This document shows, piece by piece, positions 52,027 to 60,774 of a DNA stretch of 64,000 bases. Below the pieces are notes generated by a model. That model did no database searches, was not told the origin of the DNA, and saw only the letters and a list, made by a program, of their open reading frames with translations. Every line of letters starts with the position of its first letter. The stretch's first letter is position 1. This DNA is from Tolypothrix tenuis PCC 7101 (lineage in GTDB: Bacteria; Cyanobacteriota; Cyanobacteriia; Cyanobacteriales; Nostocaceae). The position numbers and the translations under genes are program-made. The stretch spans positions 2,353,977 through 2,417,976 of the forward strand of contig NZ_AP018248.1 of assembly GCF_002368295.1 (NCBI RefSeq). Direction: 5' to 3'.

Positions 52027-54078
52027 GTGGAGAAGGGGACGCTAGTTGAATTTAGGGTTCAAGGCGATCGCCGTCTGGGAGTCGTAGATCGCCCAGATGG
52101 AAAGACCCGCTGGTTTGTGGTAGATGAACGCAGTCAATCCCACAGCCTCGCGCCTAGACAAATTACTTATATTGTTACCGGACAAACCTTCAAGCCGTCT
52201 GAGATTAACAGCTTTTTAGAGCAGGTAAAGCCATATCTCGACCCATCAAGCTTGGAAGTCGCCTGGGAATTATTGGTTGAGGATGGGGAAACAGTTACTC
52301 CAGTGGAAATGGCGAATTTGCTGTTTTCTCAAACAGATCCACCTCTGTGTTACGCCGCCCATTGCTTGTTATCAGACGATAAACTTTATTTCAAGCAAAA
52401 AGGCGAAGCTTATGAACCACGGACAACTACTCAAGTAGCAGAACGCAAACATCAGCTAGAAGTAGAAGCCCTGAAAGCTAGGGGACAGCAGGAATTTTTA
52501 GCGCGTGTAGAACAAGCCTTGACAGGCGAAACTGTGGAATGGCAACGTCACGATCGCCAGCGTTTAGAAGCGATCGAAAAATACGCAGCTTTACTAGCTG
52601 ATGTGGTGCGGATGGGAGTAAATTATGATTCTCTGTCTCGGGCTTATCCGCCACCAGCACCAGTATTAGAAACCATGACTATGCTGGGACGTGCCGCAAC
52701 TCCCCAGGGCGCATTACAACTTTTGGTAGATTTGGGTTGGTGGAGTCCCAATGAAAACTTATTCTTGCGTCGTTCGTCCATTCCCGTTCAGTTTCCTAGC
52801 AAGGTATTAGAAGTGGCGCAGCAGCGTATGGATTCTCCACCGTCCGATCTAGATACAAATCGCCTAGATTTGACTCACCTGAAGGTGTACACAATTGATG
52901 ATGAAAGTACTACAGAAATTGACGATGGCCTAAGTTGGGAATCGCTAGCTGATGGGCGAGAACGTCTGTGGGTACATATTGCCGATCCCACCCGTTTATT
53001 AATGCCAGAAGATGAATTAGACCTAGAAGCGAGGAAACGGGGCAGTACAGTTTATTTGCCTACAGGGATGATTCCCATGTTCCCTGAAGTGTTAGCCACT
53101 GGCCCCATGAGTCTGGTACAGGGAAGGGTGTGTTGTGCCCTGAGTTTTGGCATTATTTTAGATGAGACTGGACAAGTAGAAGATTTTAGTATTCATCCCA
53201 GCTTAATTAAGCCGACATACCGCCTCACCTACGAAGATGTAGATGAGATGCTGGAATTAGGCGTACAAGCAGAACCAGAAATTGCTGCGATCGCCATGTG
53301 GGCACAACGACGCAAAAATTGGCGTTACGCTCAAGGTGCCATTAGCATCAATATGCCAGAGGCGATGATCAAAGTCAAAGGCGACGAGATCAGCATTGAT
53401 ATTTTAGATGATTCCTCATCACGGCAACTCGTAGCGGAAATGATGATTTTAGCTGGTGAAGTCGCAGCACGCTACGGTAAAGTTCACCAGATACCCTTAC
53501 CTTTTCGCGGTCAGCCACAGCCAGAATTGCCCCCAGAACAGGAATTACTCCAGTTACCAGCTGGATTTGTTCGCGCCTGTGCCATGCGTCGCTGTATGCC
53601 CAAAAGCGAAATGAGCATTACCCCAGTGCGTCATGCTGGTTTGGGTTTGGATACCTATACTCAAGCGACTTCTCCAATTCGACGCTACAGCGATTTGCTG
53701 ACTCACTTTCAACTCAAAGCCCATTTGCGCGGTGAAGTTCTACCCTTCTCTGCCGAACAGCTTAAAGAAGTGATGATGACCGTCACCAGTATCACCCAAG
53801 AAGTGACAATGGTAGAACGGCAAACTAATAGATATTACGCTTTAGAATATTTACGTCGTTATCCAGATCAAGTTTGGCAGGTAACAGTCTTGATGTGGCT
53901 ACGAGAAGATAGCAATTTAGCCCTAATTCTCTTAGAAGATTTGGGTTTACAATTACCAATGTCTTTCCGTCGTTCGGTAAATTTAGGCGAACAGTTATTA
54001 GTAAAAGTTAGCCTTGCCGACCCACAAAAAGATATGATTCATTTCCAAGAAATCATTTATCAAGAAGCACTGAATTAA
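52027..54078 (+). CDS. RNase II/RNase R-family exoribonuclease
   Basis: This 683-aa enzyme has the RNB catalytic domain with YTIDDESTTEIDDGLSWE, the acidic residues that bind the catalytic metals. It continues with HIADPTRLL, RKRGSTVYLPTGMIPMFPE and the TQATSPIRRYSDLLTHFQL motif near the C-terminus. A short N-terminal OB-like domain is present. The S1 domain at the end is short. The start is GTG at 52027. It degrades RNA 3' to 5'. The rpmG-rpsR-RNase order is widespread in cyanobacteria. RNase II versus R cannot be settled by eye. Confidence 0.9.
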   Translation: MEKGTLVEFRVQGDRRLGVVDRPDGKTRWFVVDERSQSHSLAPRQITYIVTGQTFKPSEINSFLEQVKPYLDPSSLEVAWELLVEDGETVTPVEMANLLFSQTDPPLCYAAHCLLSDDKLYFKQKGEAYEPRTTTQVAERKHQLEVEALKARGQQEFLARVEQALTGETVEWQRHDRQRLEAIEKYAALLADVVRMGVNYDSLSRAYPPPAPVLETMTMLGRAATPQGALQLLVDLGWWSPNENLFLRRSSIPVQFPSKVLEVAQQRMDSPPSDLDTNRLDLTHLKVYTIDDESTTEIDDGLSWESLADGRERLWVHIADPTRLLMPEDELDLEARKRGSTVYLPTGMIPMFPEVLATGPMSLVQGRVCCALSFGIILDETGQVEDFSIHPSLIKPTYRLTYEDVDEMLELGVQAEPEIAAIAMWAQRRKNWRYAQGAISINMPEAMIKVKGDEISIDILDDSSSRQLVAEMMILAGEVAARYGKVHQIPLPFRGQPQPELPPEQELLQLPAGFVRACAMRRCMPKSEMSITPVRHAGLGLDTYTQATSPIRRYSDLLTHFQLKAHLRGEVLPFSAEQLKEVMMTVTSITQEVTMVERQTNRYYALEYLRRYPDQVWQVTVLMWLREDSNLALILLEDLGLQLPMSFRRSVNLGEQLLVKVSLADPQKDMIHFQEIIYQEALN

Positions 54079-54130
54079 ACTTAGTAGGGCAGTGTATTTA
54101 AAGAGAAGTAGCAAAGGCTGTCATTCTTAC

Positions 54131-54173
54131 AAAGTTCTGAGCGCCAGCTTCCGGCGCTCAGATTTTGCACTTT
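54131..54173. terminator. AAAGTTCTGAGCGCC hairpin repeat, copy 3
   Basis: CTGAGCGCCAGC pairs with a GGCGCTCAG arm, flanked by AAAGT and ACTTT. It lies 53 bp beyond the RNase gene and could terminate it. It resembles the hairpins at 16937 and 34720. Confidence 0.55.
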
Positions 54174-54352
54174 GTCCTTTGCCATTGGTGAGCCACTGCG
54201 CCCTTAGGGGTTCCCCTGCTTGTACACCGGAAGCGTTCCTGTAAAACCTTCTCCAGTCGCAGAAGCTAGCTTCTCTACGAGAGGCGGCACCTACACTTAA
54301 CGCCTATCCTATCTCTGCTACTTCTGCTTTTAATTTTTCTTACCCCTGAGTA

Positions 54353-54571
54353 TTACTTCTGCTTTTGTTCAGGTGGAGCAGCTTGTGGTAATACAGATTG
54401 GTCTTGATCGTTAGTGTTTAGAGGCACGTTTAAATGTTTTCTTGCCATCTGTTCAGCGATTGAGCGGTCTTGTTCGTTTTCAAACTGACTTTCATCTAAC
54501 AAATGCTCGCTCGTAGCTGCTTGATCTCGGTTGGGCTTGCTGCCATTTTTCCACCTGTATTTAAAGTCCAT
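54353..54571 (-). CDS. Hypothetical small polar protein, 72 aa
   Basis: The family is not recognised. It starts MDFKYRWKNGSKPNRDQAAT and continues with acidic, Gln/Asn-rich sequence with no hydrophobic core, so it is probably largely disordered. TTG at 54580 would add three residues; ATG at 54571 is preferred. It stands alone. It is scored as a gene on its codon pattern and uninterrupted frame only. Confidence 0.55.
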   Translation of the reverse strand: MDFKYRWKNGSKPNRDQAATSEHLLDESQFENEQDRSIAEQMARKHLNVPLNTNDQDQSVLPQAAPPEQKQK

Positions 54572-55158
54572 AAGTTCCAAGCCAGATAAACTGCAATTTG
54601 TGGCTACGGTCTTAATAGTAGGTAGGAATAAAATATTGTGCTTCTACCATAAGTTCCAACTAAATTAGTACCTCAAAGCAGAAGTCAAACTGCATCTGGG
54701 AATTCCATCTCTTTAGAAACAGTCTTTAAAGCCTCAGCCTAATGCTTCTAGTAGAAGAGACAGTTAATCATAAATGCATATACTGCAATTACCAAGCAAT
54801 AGTTTGACGGGCTTCTAGTACCAGACCTACTAGAAGCTTTTCCTTATTATCTATTAATCTGATTGAAACATCTATCAAAAGATATAAAAAATTCGTCATT
54901 CTTAACTAAATTAAGACTTAAGAAAGTCAGAAATAACAAGGATTTATGAGACAGCTAAATTCTTTGTAAGGGCACGGCATCCGCCATCTTTTGGCATATC
55001 AAATATCTTATTGGTGCCGTGCCCCTACCCATCTGTCGCATTCTTTTTTCAAAATGGTATTAGATTATTTTTTGACGTTGTAAAAAAGTAGTTGTAAATA
55101 CACATAGGGGCGTAAAGCTTTGTGCCCCTACTAATGGAATCATAAGCTAATAAGTAAA
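54572..55158. other. Gene-free interval with inverted repeats and a possible small RNA end
   Basis: No credible gene is seen in 587 bp. It holds the hairpin described at 54811, an inverted repeat GGGCACGGCA/TGCCGTGCCC (54970-55024), and AGGGGC/GCCCCT arms at about 55106-55129. The last two look like fragments of dispersed elements. Confidence 0.6.
54811..54841 (+). terminator. Rho-independent terminator-like hairpin without an upstream gene
   Basis: GCTTCTAGTA pairs perfectly with TACTAGAAGC across a 7-nt loop and is followed by TTTTCCTTATT. The nearest plus-strand gene ends 730 bp upstream. A second CTTCTAGTAGAAG palindrome lies at about 54745. This may be the 3' end of a small non-coding RNA of roughly 70-150 nt; the 5' end cannot be set. 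Confidence 0.5.
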
Positions 55159-56307
55159 CTACTTTGCTTGAATAGGCGTAAGGGCTACACCTTGGTAATA
55201 ATGTCCTAAAATTTGGAGGTGGTTTGCTCCGCGTCGAGCTAAATTATAAGCTCCCCACTGGCTCATTCCTAAAGCATGGCCATAGCCTAAACCTTGGAGA
55301 ATAAAACTGCCATCTGCGCCTCGTGTTACACGAAAACGGGTACTTTTCAGCCTAAGTGCAGTACGGACTTCTTCTCCCTGTAAAACTTTCGTACCTTTAT
55401 CGCCAACAATTTTTAGGACTTTCACACTTTGGAAGGGTGAGAAGGCTTCGGGAACTACATCCTTAACATTGCCTACACCAGAAATACGAGAACTAATTTC
55501 ACTAGGCGAGAAGGTTTTTACCCAACTACACTCACTAATATTTTGATCGTAGTCTTGAACTGCACGCAGGTAAGGTTCCTTACTTTGCCAAACATCTTCG
55601 ACATTCTCAGTATGTCCACCAGAACAAGCATGGAAGACAGAGAGAATAATTTGGTTTTGGTAGGTTAGTACCTGTCCAGCTGTACCATCTACTGCGGCGT
55701 AGGTAGTAGGAGTTTCGCTACTAACACCTTTGTAAATTTGCCAGCGATCGGGAGTATCACCTAAATCGTAAATGGGATTACGATTACGTTGCTTTTCACG
55801 TTCGTAAAGGGCATAGGTACGGGCTGCGATCGCCTGTGCTTTGAGTGCTTCTTGGGGCCATTGAGCATCCATTTCACCACCAATCACACTGTAGAGATAT
55901 TCTTCCATATCTACCCAGTTGACAGCACTTAAGCCTTTTTCTGTAGCAACAACTAAAGTTCTACCACGATACCAGCGATCGCCAATGTAAACGAATCCTT
56001 TACCTGTTGGCTCAATCCAAAATAAACCAGATTGCCATTTATCCAAAGCTACTCCCCCAGGAACAGCTTGGGCATAAAATGCATTATTCGCTGGTAATTC
56101 ACCCAAAGTCCTACCAGTACTATCTTTGACGGTTGCTGTTGTCGAACTACCAACTTTTACCTGATTAACATCTCTTTCAATGGCGACGCGTAGAATTACA
56201 GATGCTTGTGCTGGTGCAACCAAAGCTATCCACAACAGCAAAGTTACCCACCAATGTTGTCCTTTAATCGGGGAAAGTAAAGAGCCAAGTAAAACTTTAA
56301 ATTTCAT
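55159..56307 (-). CDS. SpoIID/LytB-domain secreted protein
   Basis: This 382-aa protein has an N-terminal signal peptide (WWVTLLLWIALVAPAQAS). The SpoIID/LytB core follows: YRGRTLVVATEKGLSAVNWVDMEEYLYSVIGGEMDAQWPQEALKAQAIAARTYAL, then FHACSGGHTENVEDVW and GYGHALGMSQWGAYNLARRG. SpoIID cleaves glycan strands after removal of stem peptides, and the GHxxGMSQ motif is present. In cyanobacteria the proteins are presumed to remodel peptidoglycan. The gene stands alone. Confidence 0.9.
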   Translation of the reverse strand: MKFKVLLGSLLSPIKGQHWWVTLLLWIALVAPAQASVILRVAIERDVNQVKVGSSTTATVKDSTGRTLGELPANNAFYAQAVPGGVALDKWQSGLFWIEPTGKGFVYIGDRWYRGRTLVVATEKGLSAVNWVDMEEYLYSVIGGEMDAQWPQEALKAQAIAARTYALYEREKQRNRNPIYDLGDTPDRWQIYKGVSSETPTTYAAVDGTAGQVLTYQNQIILSVFHACSGGHTENVEDVWQSKEPYLRAVQDYDQNISECSWVKTFSPSEISSRISGVGNVKDVVPEAFSPFQSVKVLKIVGDKGTKVLQGEEVRTALRLKSTRFRVTRGADGSFILQGLGYGHALGMSQWGAYNLARRGANHLQILGHYYQGVALTPIQAK

Positions 56308-56574
56308 GCCTATGTTTATTCACATTAGTATCTTTTGACGCTTTGGAGTTATCGCATCCACAACTAAAGATGAGACGCTTTACCATCGCTGGAGGTTGCT
56401 ACCTTTTACTAATTATGCATATTTAATTTAATACCTGTTAATGAAGTTACTGCTGGCAATATTAAATTGATTTAGCAAGAGAAAATTTGGTTGAGTCAAT
56501 GGGTGAACGAAAAAAGGTGTGGGGGAGAACTTAGTTAGCGACATTCCCCCATTGGGTATTTAAAATTGCCGTTC

Positions 56575-57440
56575 TTATTCTAGCTGCCAAAGTTTGACAG
56601 TTTCGTCCCAACTGCCACTGACAAGGGTTTTGCCATCTGGGCTAATGGTGACCGAACTAACCTTATCAGAATGTCCTGCGAGAGTACGGATTTCTTTTCC
56701 AGTTTCCAGGTTCCACAGCTTGATAGTTTTGTCCCAACTGCCACTGATGAGGGTTTTACCATCTGGACTAATGGCAACGGAACTAACCAAATCAGAATGT
56801 CCTGTAAAGGTGTGAATTTTTTCTCCAGTTAGCAGGTTCCATAGTTTGATGGTATTATCCGCACTACTGGCGAGGGTTTTGCCATCTGGGCTAATGGCGA
56901 CGGAACTAACGCTATCAGAATGTTTTTTTGTGAGAGTAGGGATTTCTTTTTTGGTTTCCAGGTTCCACAGTTTTATGGTTTTATCATAACTGCCACTGAC
57001 GAGGGTTTTACCATCTGGGCTAATGGCAACGGAACTAACCTTATCAGAATGTCCTGTGAGAGTAGAGATTTCTTCTCCGGTTTCCAGGTTCCACAGTTTG
57101 ATGTTATTATCCGCACTACCACTGACGAGGGTTTTACCATCTGGGCTAATGGTGACGGAACTAACCAAATCAGAATCTCTTGTGAGAGTACGGATTTCTT
57201 TTCCGGTTTCCAGGTTCCACAGTTTGATAGTTTTATCCTCACTACCACTGACGAGGGTTTTACCATCTGGGCTAATGGCGACGGAACTAACGTTACCAGA
57301 ATGTCCTGTGAGAGTACGGATTTCTTTTCCGGTTTCCAGGTTCCACAGTTTGATAGTTTTGTACCCGCCACTGACAAGGGTTTTACCATCTGGACTAATG
57401 GCAACGGAACGAACTAAACTAGAATGCACAGGGAGGGTTC
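56575..57440 (-). repeat. Near-identical WD40-encoding DNA repeats, period about 126 bp
   Basis: Seven units of about 126 bp encode the propeller. The segments for SPDGKTLVSGS and KLWNLETGKEI are almost identical at DNA level, suggesting ongoing homogenisation. Open frames on both strands through these repeats are shadows. Confidence 0.85.
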
Positions 57441-58647
57441 TTTCTGAGAAAGAATTACTGAGAACACCTTGATAGCGAACATAGCCATAGATTTGACTTC
57501 CAACTAACCCCAATAAGGTAATAGCAGCACCCACCAATAACCTTTTTGTCAGCTTAGGATTTTGTGTTAATAGGTTTTTTGTTGCTATTTTTGTCTTTGC
57601 AGATGGCTTTATGGATGCTGCTGGTATTGCTTGTGCTTGAATGGGTACTGTCGGAGGTACTGGCGATGGAGCAGGTGTAGAAATTGCAAGCTGGGTTGGC
57701 GGTACAACAGATGGTGATGATGGTGGTGTTATAATTACTGGCTGGGTTGGCGGTACTGGTTTAGGTGGAGGGTTTAAAGCTTGTAATACTTCTTGTGCCG
57801 AGCCATAACGCTGCTGATAGTCTTCGTGCAGCAACTTATCCAGAATTTGCCCCAATTCTTGACTGACTGGTTGCTGTAAATTTTCTCGCCAATTTGCAAC
57901 CCAACCATAACCTTGTCGCTTCCACAATTCCCAGGGATGAATCCCGCTCAATAAATGAAAGCAAGTTGCACCCAAACCATATAAATCACCAGCAGGGTAA
58001 GCTTCTCCTCCCTGCATTTGTTCCAAAGGTGCATAACCGAAAGAACCAATCATCGTTCCTTGTGTAGCCACTATCGTTTGTGTCAGTTGCTTTGATGCGC
58101 CAAAATCAATTAAAACAATTTTGCCATCCCCACGCTGAATTATATTCTCTGGCTTAATATCGCGATGAATAACCTTTTGTTGATGTACAACCTGGAGAAT
58201 ATTTAACAAGTCCTGCAATAAATCCCGTATCTTTCCCTCGCTAAAAGTTCCTTGCTGTTGTAGCTCATCGAGTAAATTCTGCCCATCGATAAATTGCTGC
58301 ACCAAATACAAACGACTATCTTCTTGAAAATAAGCCAGCAAAGTGGGAATTTGTGGATGTTCTCCTAACTGTTGTAGTCTCCTCGCCTCCTGCTCAAATA
58401 ATTCCGTCGCCTTTTGCAGTCCTGCGGTTCCCTGTACTTGTGGTGCAAATTGCTTGATAACGCATTTTTCCCTTAATTTATCAACGTCTTCTGCCAAATA
58501 GGTTTTGGCAAAGCCACCACCACCTAAAGATTTAGCCGGACAATACCGATTTCTCAGTATCAACAAAGGAGCACCACAATCAGGGCAATATTTGGTACTG
58601 TCATGTACGGAAGGATTCTGACAAGCTGGGTTGAGGCAACAGAGCAT
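56575..58647 (-). CDS. Ser/Thr protein kinase with zinc ribbon and seven WD40 repeats
   Basis: This 690-aa protein has an N-terminal zinc ribbon (CLNPACQ and YCPDCGAP), a Hanks-type kinase domain (GGGGFAKTYLAED glycine loop, VIHRDIKPENII catalytic loop, LIDFGASKQL, GTMIGSFGYAPLEQ), a Pro-rich linker (about 295-350) and a membrane helix (RLLVGAAITLLGLVGSQIYGY). Seven WD40 repeats of 40-43 residues follow (SVAISPDGKTLVSGS..KTIKLWNLETGKEI), enough for one propeller. The WD40 DNA is highly repetitive, hinting at recent expansion. Catalytic residues are intact. Confidence 0.93.
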   Translation of the reverse strand: MLCCLNPACQNPSVHDSTKYCPDCGAPLLILRNRYCPAKSLGGGGFAKTYLAEDVDKLREKCVIKQFAPQVQGTAGLQKATELFEQEARRLQQLGEHPQIPTLLAYFQEDSRLYLVQQFIDGQNLLDELQQQGTFSEGKIRDLLQDLLNILQVVHQQKVIHRDIKPENIIQRGDGKIVLIDFGASKQLTQTIVATQGTMIGSFGYAPLEQMQGGEAYPAGDLYGLGATCFHLLSGIHPWELWKRQGYGWVANWRENLQQPVSQELGQILDKLLHEDYQQRYGSAQEVLQALNPPPKPVPPTQPVIITPPSSPSVVPPTQLAISTPAPSPVPPTVPIQAQAIPAASIKPSAKTKIATKNLLTQNPKLTKRLLVGAAITLLGLVGSQIYGYVRYQGVLSNSFSERTLPVHSSLVRSVAISPDGKTLVSGGYKTIKLWNLETGKEIRTLTGHSGNVSSVAISPDGKTLVSGSEDKTIKLWNLETGKEIRTLTRDSDLVSSVTISPDGKTLVSGSADNNIKLWNLETGEEISTLTGHSDKVSSVAISPDGKTLVSGSYDKTIKLWNLETKKEIPTLTKKHSDSVSSVAISPDGKTLASSADNTIKLWNLLTGEKIHTFTGHSDLVSSVAISPDGKTLISGSWDKTIKLWNLETGKEIRTLAGHSDKVSSVTISPDGKTLVSGSWDETVKLWQLE

Positions 58648-58815
58648 GACTGTATATATACTGGCACATACAAGTATTATCAGTCATTCACTAAGATTTT
58701 TCAGTAAAATTACGACTGATTTTGTTTGATTTATGTATTGTTTTTCGGAATTTTCTAACCAGTTTTCTAGTTACACGTTCTGTATGTAGTAAAACATTTG
58801 TAACCTTATCTATGC

Positions 58816-60207
58816 TTACTGATCAGCATCTTCCTCAACCTTCTTTAGCTGCTGCTGAAGATAACCTATCGGAAGAGCATCTTTTGCAGAAGGTACAAAG
58901 AAAACTTGTTTTCCAGACCAATTCAACTCTTGATTAAAAGCGCGAAGAATCTCAGATCCTGCAATTAGCTCATCTTCTGAAAAAGTACCTGTTTGAATCT
59001 TTGCTATATCTTTTTGCACTTCTTCTCGACGTTCAGTACTGCAATTACTTAGATCTGGGTTAAACAGAGCCTTTTTATCTTGTGTAGCATTATAATAAAA
59101 AGTCTTAATGTCTTCTGAAGAAATCGGAACAAATGAATCAAGCCGTTCTTGGTTTTTTCCTGCTACAGTGTATACTTTTTTTGAGCAAGGTCGTGTAAGT
59201 GTAGATAGTGCCCATGAGATACCACCTGCTAGATAGACTCTTGGTAAAGTTTGCATACCTGGTTTAAGCTGAACTTCACTGGCTATTTGTGGTATTAACT
59301 TTTTCTGCTTTAGATTCTCTGCCGCTTTCGTAAAATCAATATTTCCCTGGCTCTTTTTTACTTCCCTAGTAAAACGCCCTGTACCAAAAGGGAAAGAAAA
59401 TGTAATGTGTTTATTATTAGAGTCAAGATAAGCTCCTTTCGTATTACTCGATCCGATATCAACTACAATAGTCTCGTTAAGTCGCCACGCTGGAACAACC
59501 CCATCAAAACCAAAACTAGCTTCTTCCTCTGAGGTGATAAATTTCATCGTCCTTCCAGTTGCTTGTCGGACTTCTTGGGCAATAACTTCCCTATGAGGAG
59601 CAGGAGCGTCCTGTACAAACCCACTACTTCCATATATCACTATTTGCTCACAGGAGATATTAAATCGCTTTTGGATATCCTGAAACGTAGACTTTACAGC
59701 TTTCACAGCTGCCAATTTTGAATCGGGGTTAGGAGCATTCACGTTTCGATCTTCAATTTTTTCTTTTCTAAAAACTACAAGTTTTGCCCCATCCTCATTA
59801 AGAGTTGCCAGTTCTTGAATCACTTTTCCTTTTACACCCTTACCACCTACCTCAATAGCACCAAACAAATTACCCGATTTCTTGACAAGTTTATCTGTAC
59901 TGCATTGATTTCCGGTCTCTTTTGATGGCGAAGCTGAAGCTGACGCTGACGGATTCGGAGACGACGAACTAACAACCGCCCGACACCCAACCCCTGAAGC
60001 TGCAAGGATACCTGCAAGTAGTGAAATCGCGCTCGCTTTAAAAGGAGACTTAGAAGCGTCACCTACCACTTGTTCCTGTGTCAAATGAGATATGACACAA
60101 TCATTACCATAGTTATTGTATGGCTTGTATATACCTTGAAGCTCTTGGTTAGGATGCTGCTGACCATTTTCTACAATGCCGTTGCACATCCATTTGTTCT
60201 GTTGCAT
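58816..60207 (-). CDS. Membrane-anchored Ppx/GppA-like (actin-fold) protein, 463 aa
   Basis: The N-terminal 45 residues are polar, followed by a hydrophobic segment (ASAISLLAGILAASGVGC) ending in a Cys that resembles a lipobox, then a Ser/Ala/Pro linker. From about residue 110 the fold looks like exopolyphosphatase/GppA: GNLFGAIEVGGKGVKGKVI, ITSEEEASFGFDGVVP and IVVDIGSSNTKGAYLD, the last two being the phosphate-binding regions. Such proteins hydrolyse polyphosphate or pppGpp, but export and the N-terminal extension are unusual. It lies 168 bp upstream of the WD40 kinase on the same strand. Confidence 0.7.
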   Translation of the reverse strand: MQQNKWMCNGIVENGQQHPNQELQGIYKPYNNYGNDCVISHLTQEQVVGDASKSPFKASAISLLAGILAASGVGCRAVVSSSSPNPSASASASPSKETGNQCSTDKLVKKSGNLFGAIEVGGKGVKGKVIQELATLNEDGAKLVVFRKEKIEDRNVNAPNPDSKLAAVKAVKSTFQDIQKRFNISCEQIVIYGSSGFVQDAPAPHREVIAQEVRQATGRTMKFITSEEEASFGFDGVVPAWRLNETIVVDIGSSNTKGAYLDSNNKHITFSFPFGTGRFTREVKKSQGNIDFTKAAENLKQKKLIPQIASEVQLKPGMQTLPRVYLAGGISWALSTLTRPCSKKVYTVAGKNQERLDSFVPISSEDIKTFYYNATQDKKALFNPDLSNCSTERREEVQKDIAKIQTGTFSEDELIAGSEILRAFNQELNWSGKQVFFVPSAKDALPIGYLQQQLKKVEEDADQ

Positions 60208-60357
60208 AACACCTTAGTCCTGCTTTCTAAATCTTAGTAATACACGGAAGCTAATTTAAATCTTAGGGGTTCTGGTAGCAATTGAGTCAAAGGTCAAAAG
60301 TCAAGATCCAGATTTCTTGCTTGCCTGAACTGCCATAATACTTAACTGCTAAAACTT

Positions 60358-60401
60358 TAGCGCGCTTTGATCATTCTTATGAGCATGATCAAAGCGCGCT
60401 A
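60358..60401. terminator. Perfect 17-bp stem hairpin after the sulfate operon
   Basis: TAGCGCGCTTTGATCAT and its exact reverse complement flank a 10-nt loop, 13 bp beyond the stop of the NIL-domain gene. No long T-run follows. It may end the sbpA-cysTW-NIL transcript or be a repeat. Confidence 0.6.
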
Positions 60402-60414
60402 ATTATACAACAAA

Positions 60415-60678
60415 TTACCAATTACCTGAGTTTGTATCATCCCATACTTGTAAAGACAATTCATTGAGATGGGTAAGGGCACTTTGAATTTGTGCATCTG
60501 TTCCCTGTAGTTCCAAGTCAAACCAACCATCTCCAACAGCATTGGCTCCCAAAATTGCCGCAGTAATATTCACAGTTACACCATAGTCAGAGACAAGACG
60601 AGAAATCACAGGTTCTTGGTGATAATCCTTAGGAATTCTCACTCTAATACGTTTGGTAAGTGAATTGTTATTTGTCAT
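60415..60678 (-). CDS. NIL-domain protein of the sulfate transport operon
   Basis: This 87-aa protein is a single NIL (ferredoxin-like ligand-binding) domain: KRIRVRIPKDYHQEPVISRLVSDYGVTVNITAAILGANAVGDGWFDLELQG. The domain is found at the C-terminus of methionine transporter ATPases and as small proteins beside sulfate transporter genes in cyanobacteria. It may sense a sulfur ligand. It follows cysW after about 96 bp of repeat-like DNA on the same strand. Confidence 0.88.
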   Translation of the reverse strand: MTNNNSLTKRIRVRIPKDYHQEPVISRLVSDYGVTVNITAAILGANAVGDGWFDLELQGTDAQIQSALTHLNELSLQVWDDTNSGNW

Positions 60679-60774
60679 TTGTCATTTGGTAATAGGTAAT
60701 GGGTAATTGGAATTAATAATTTCTCCCCTGCTCCCTGCCTCCCCAGTCTCCATTACCCCTAATCCCGTCCCAAC

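Noticed and set aside
56920..57472. Open frames of 143-165 aa on both strands inside the WD40 region
   Set aside because: They are shadows created by the repetitive WD40-encoding DNA; the in-frame kinase reading gives the only sensible protein.
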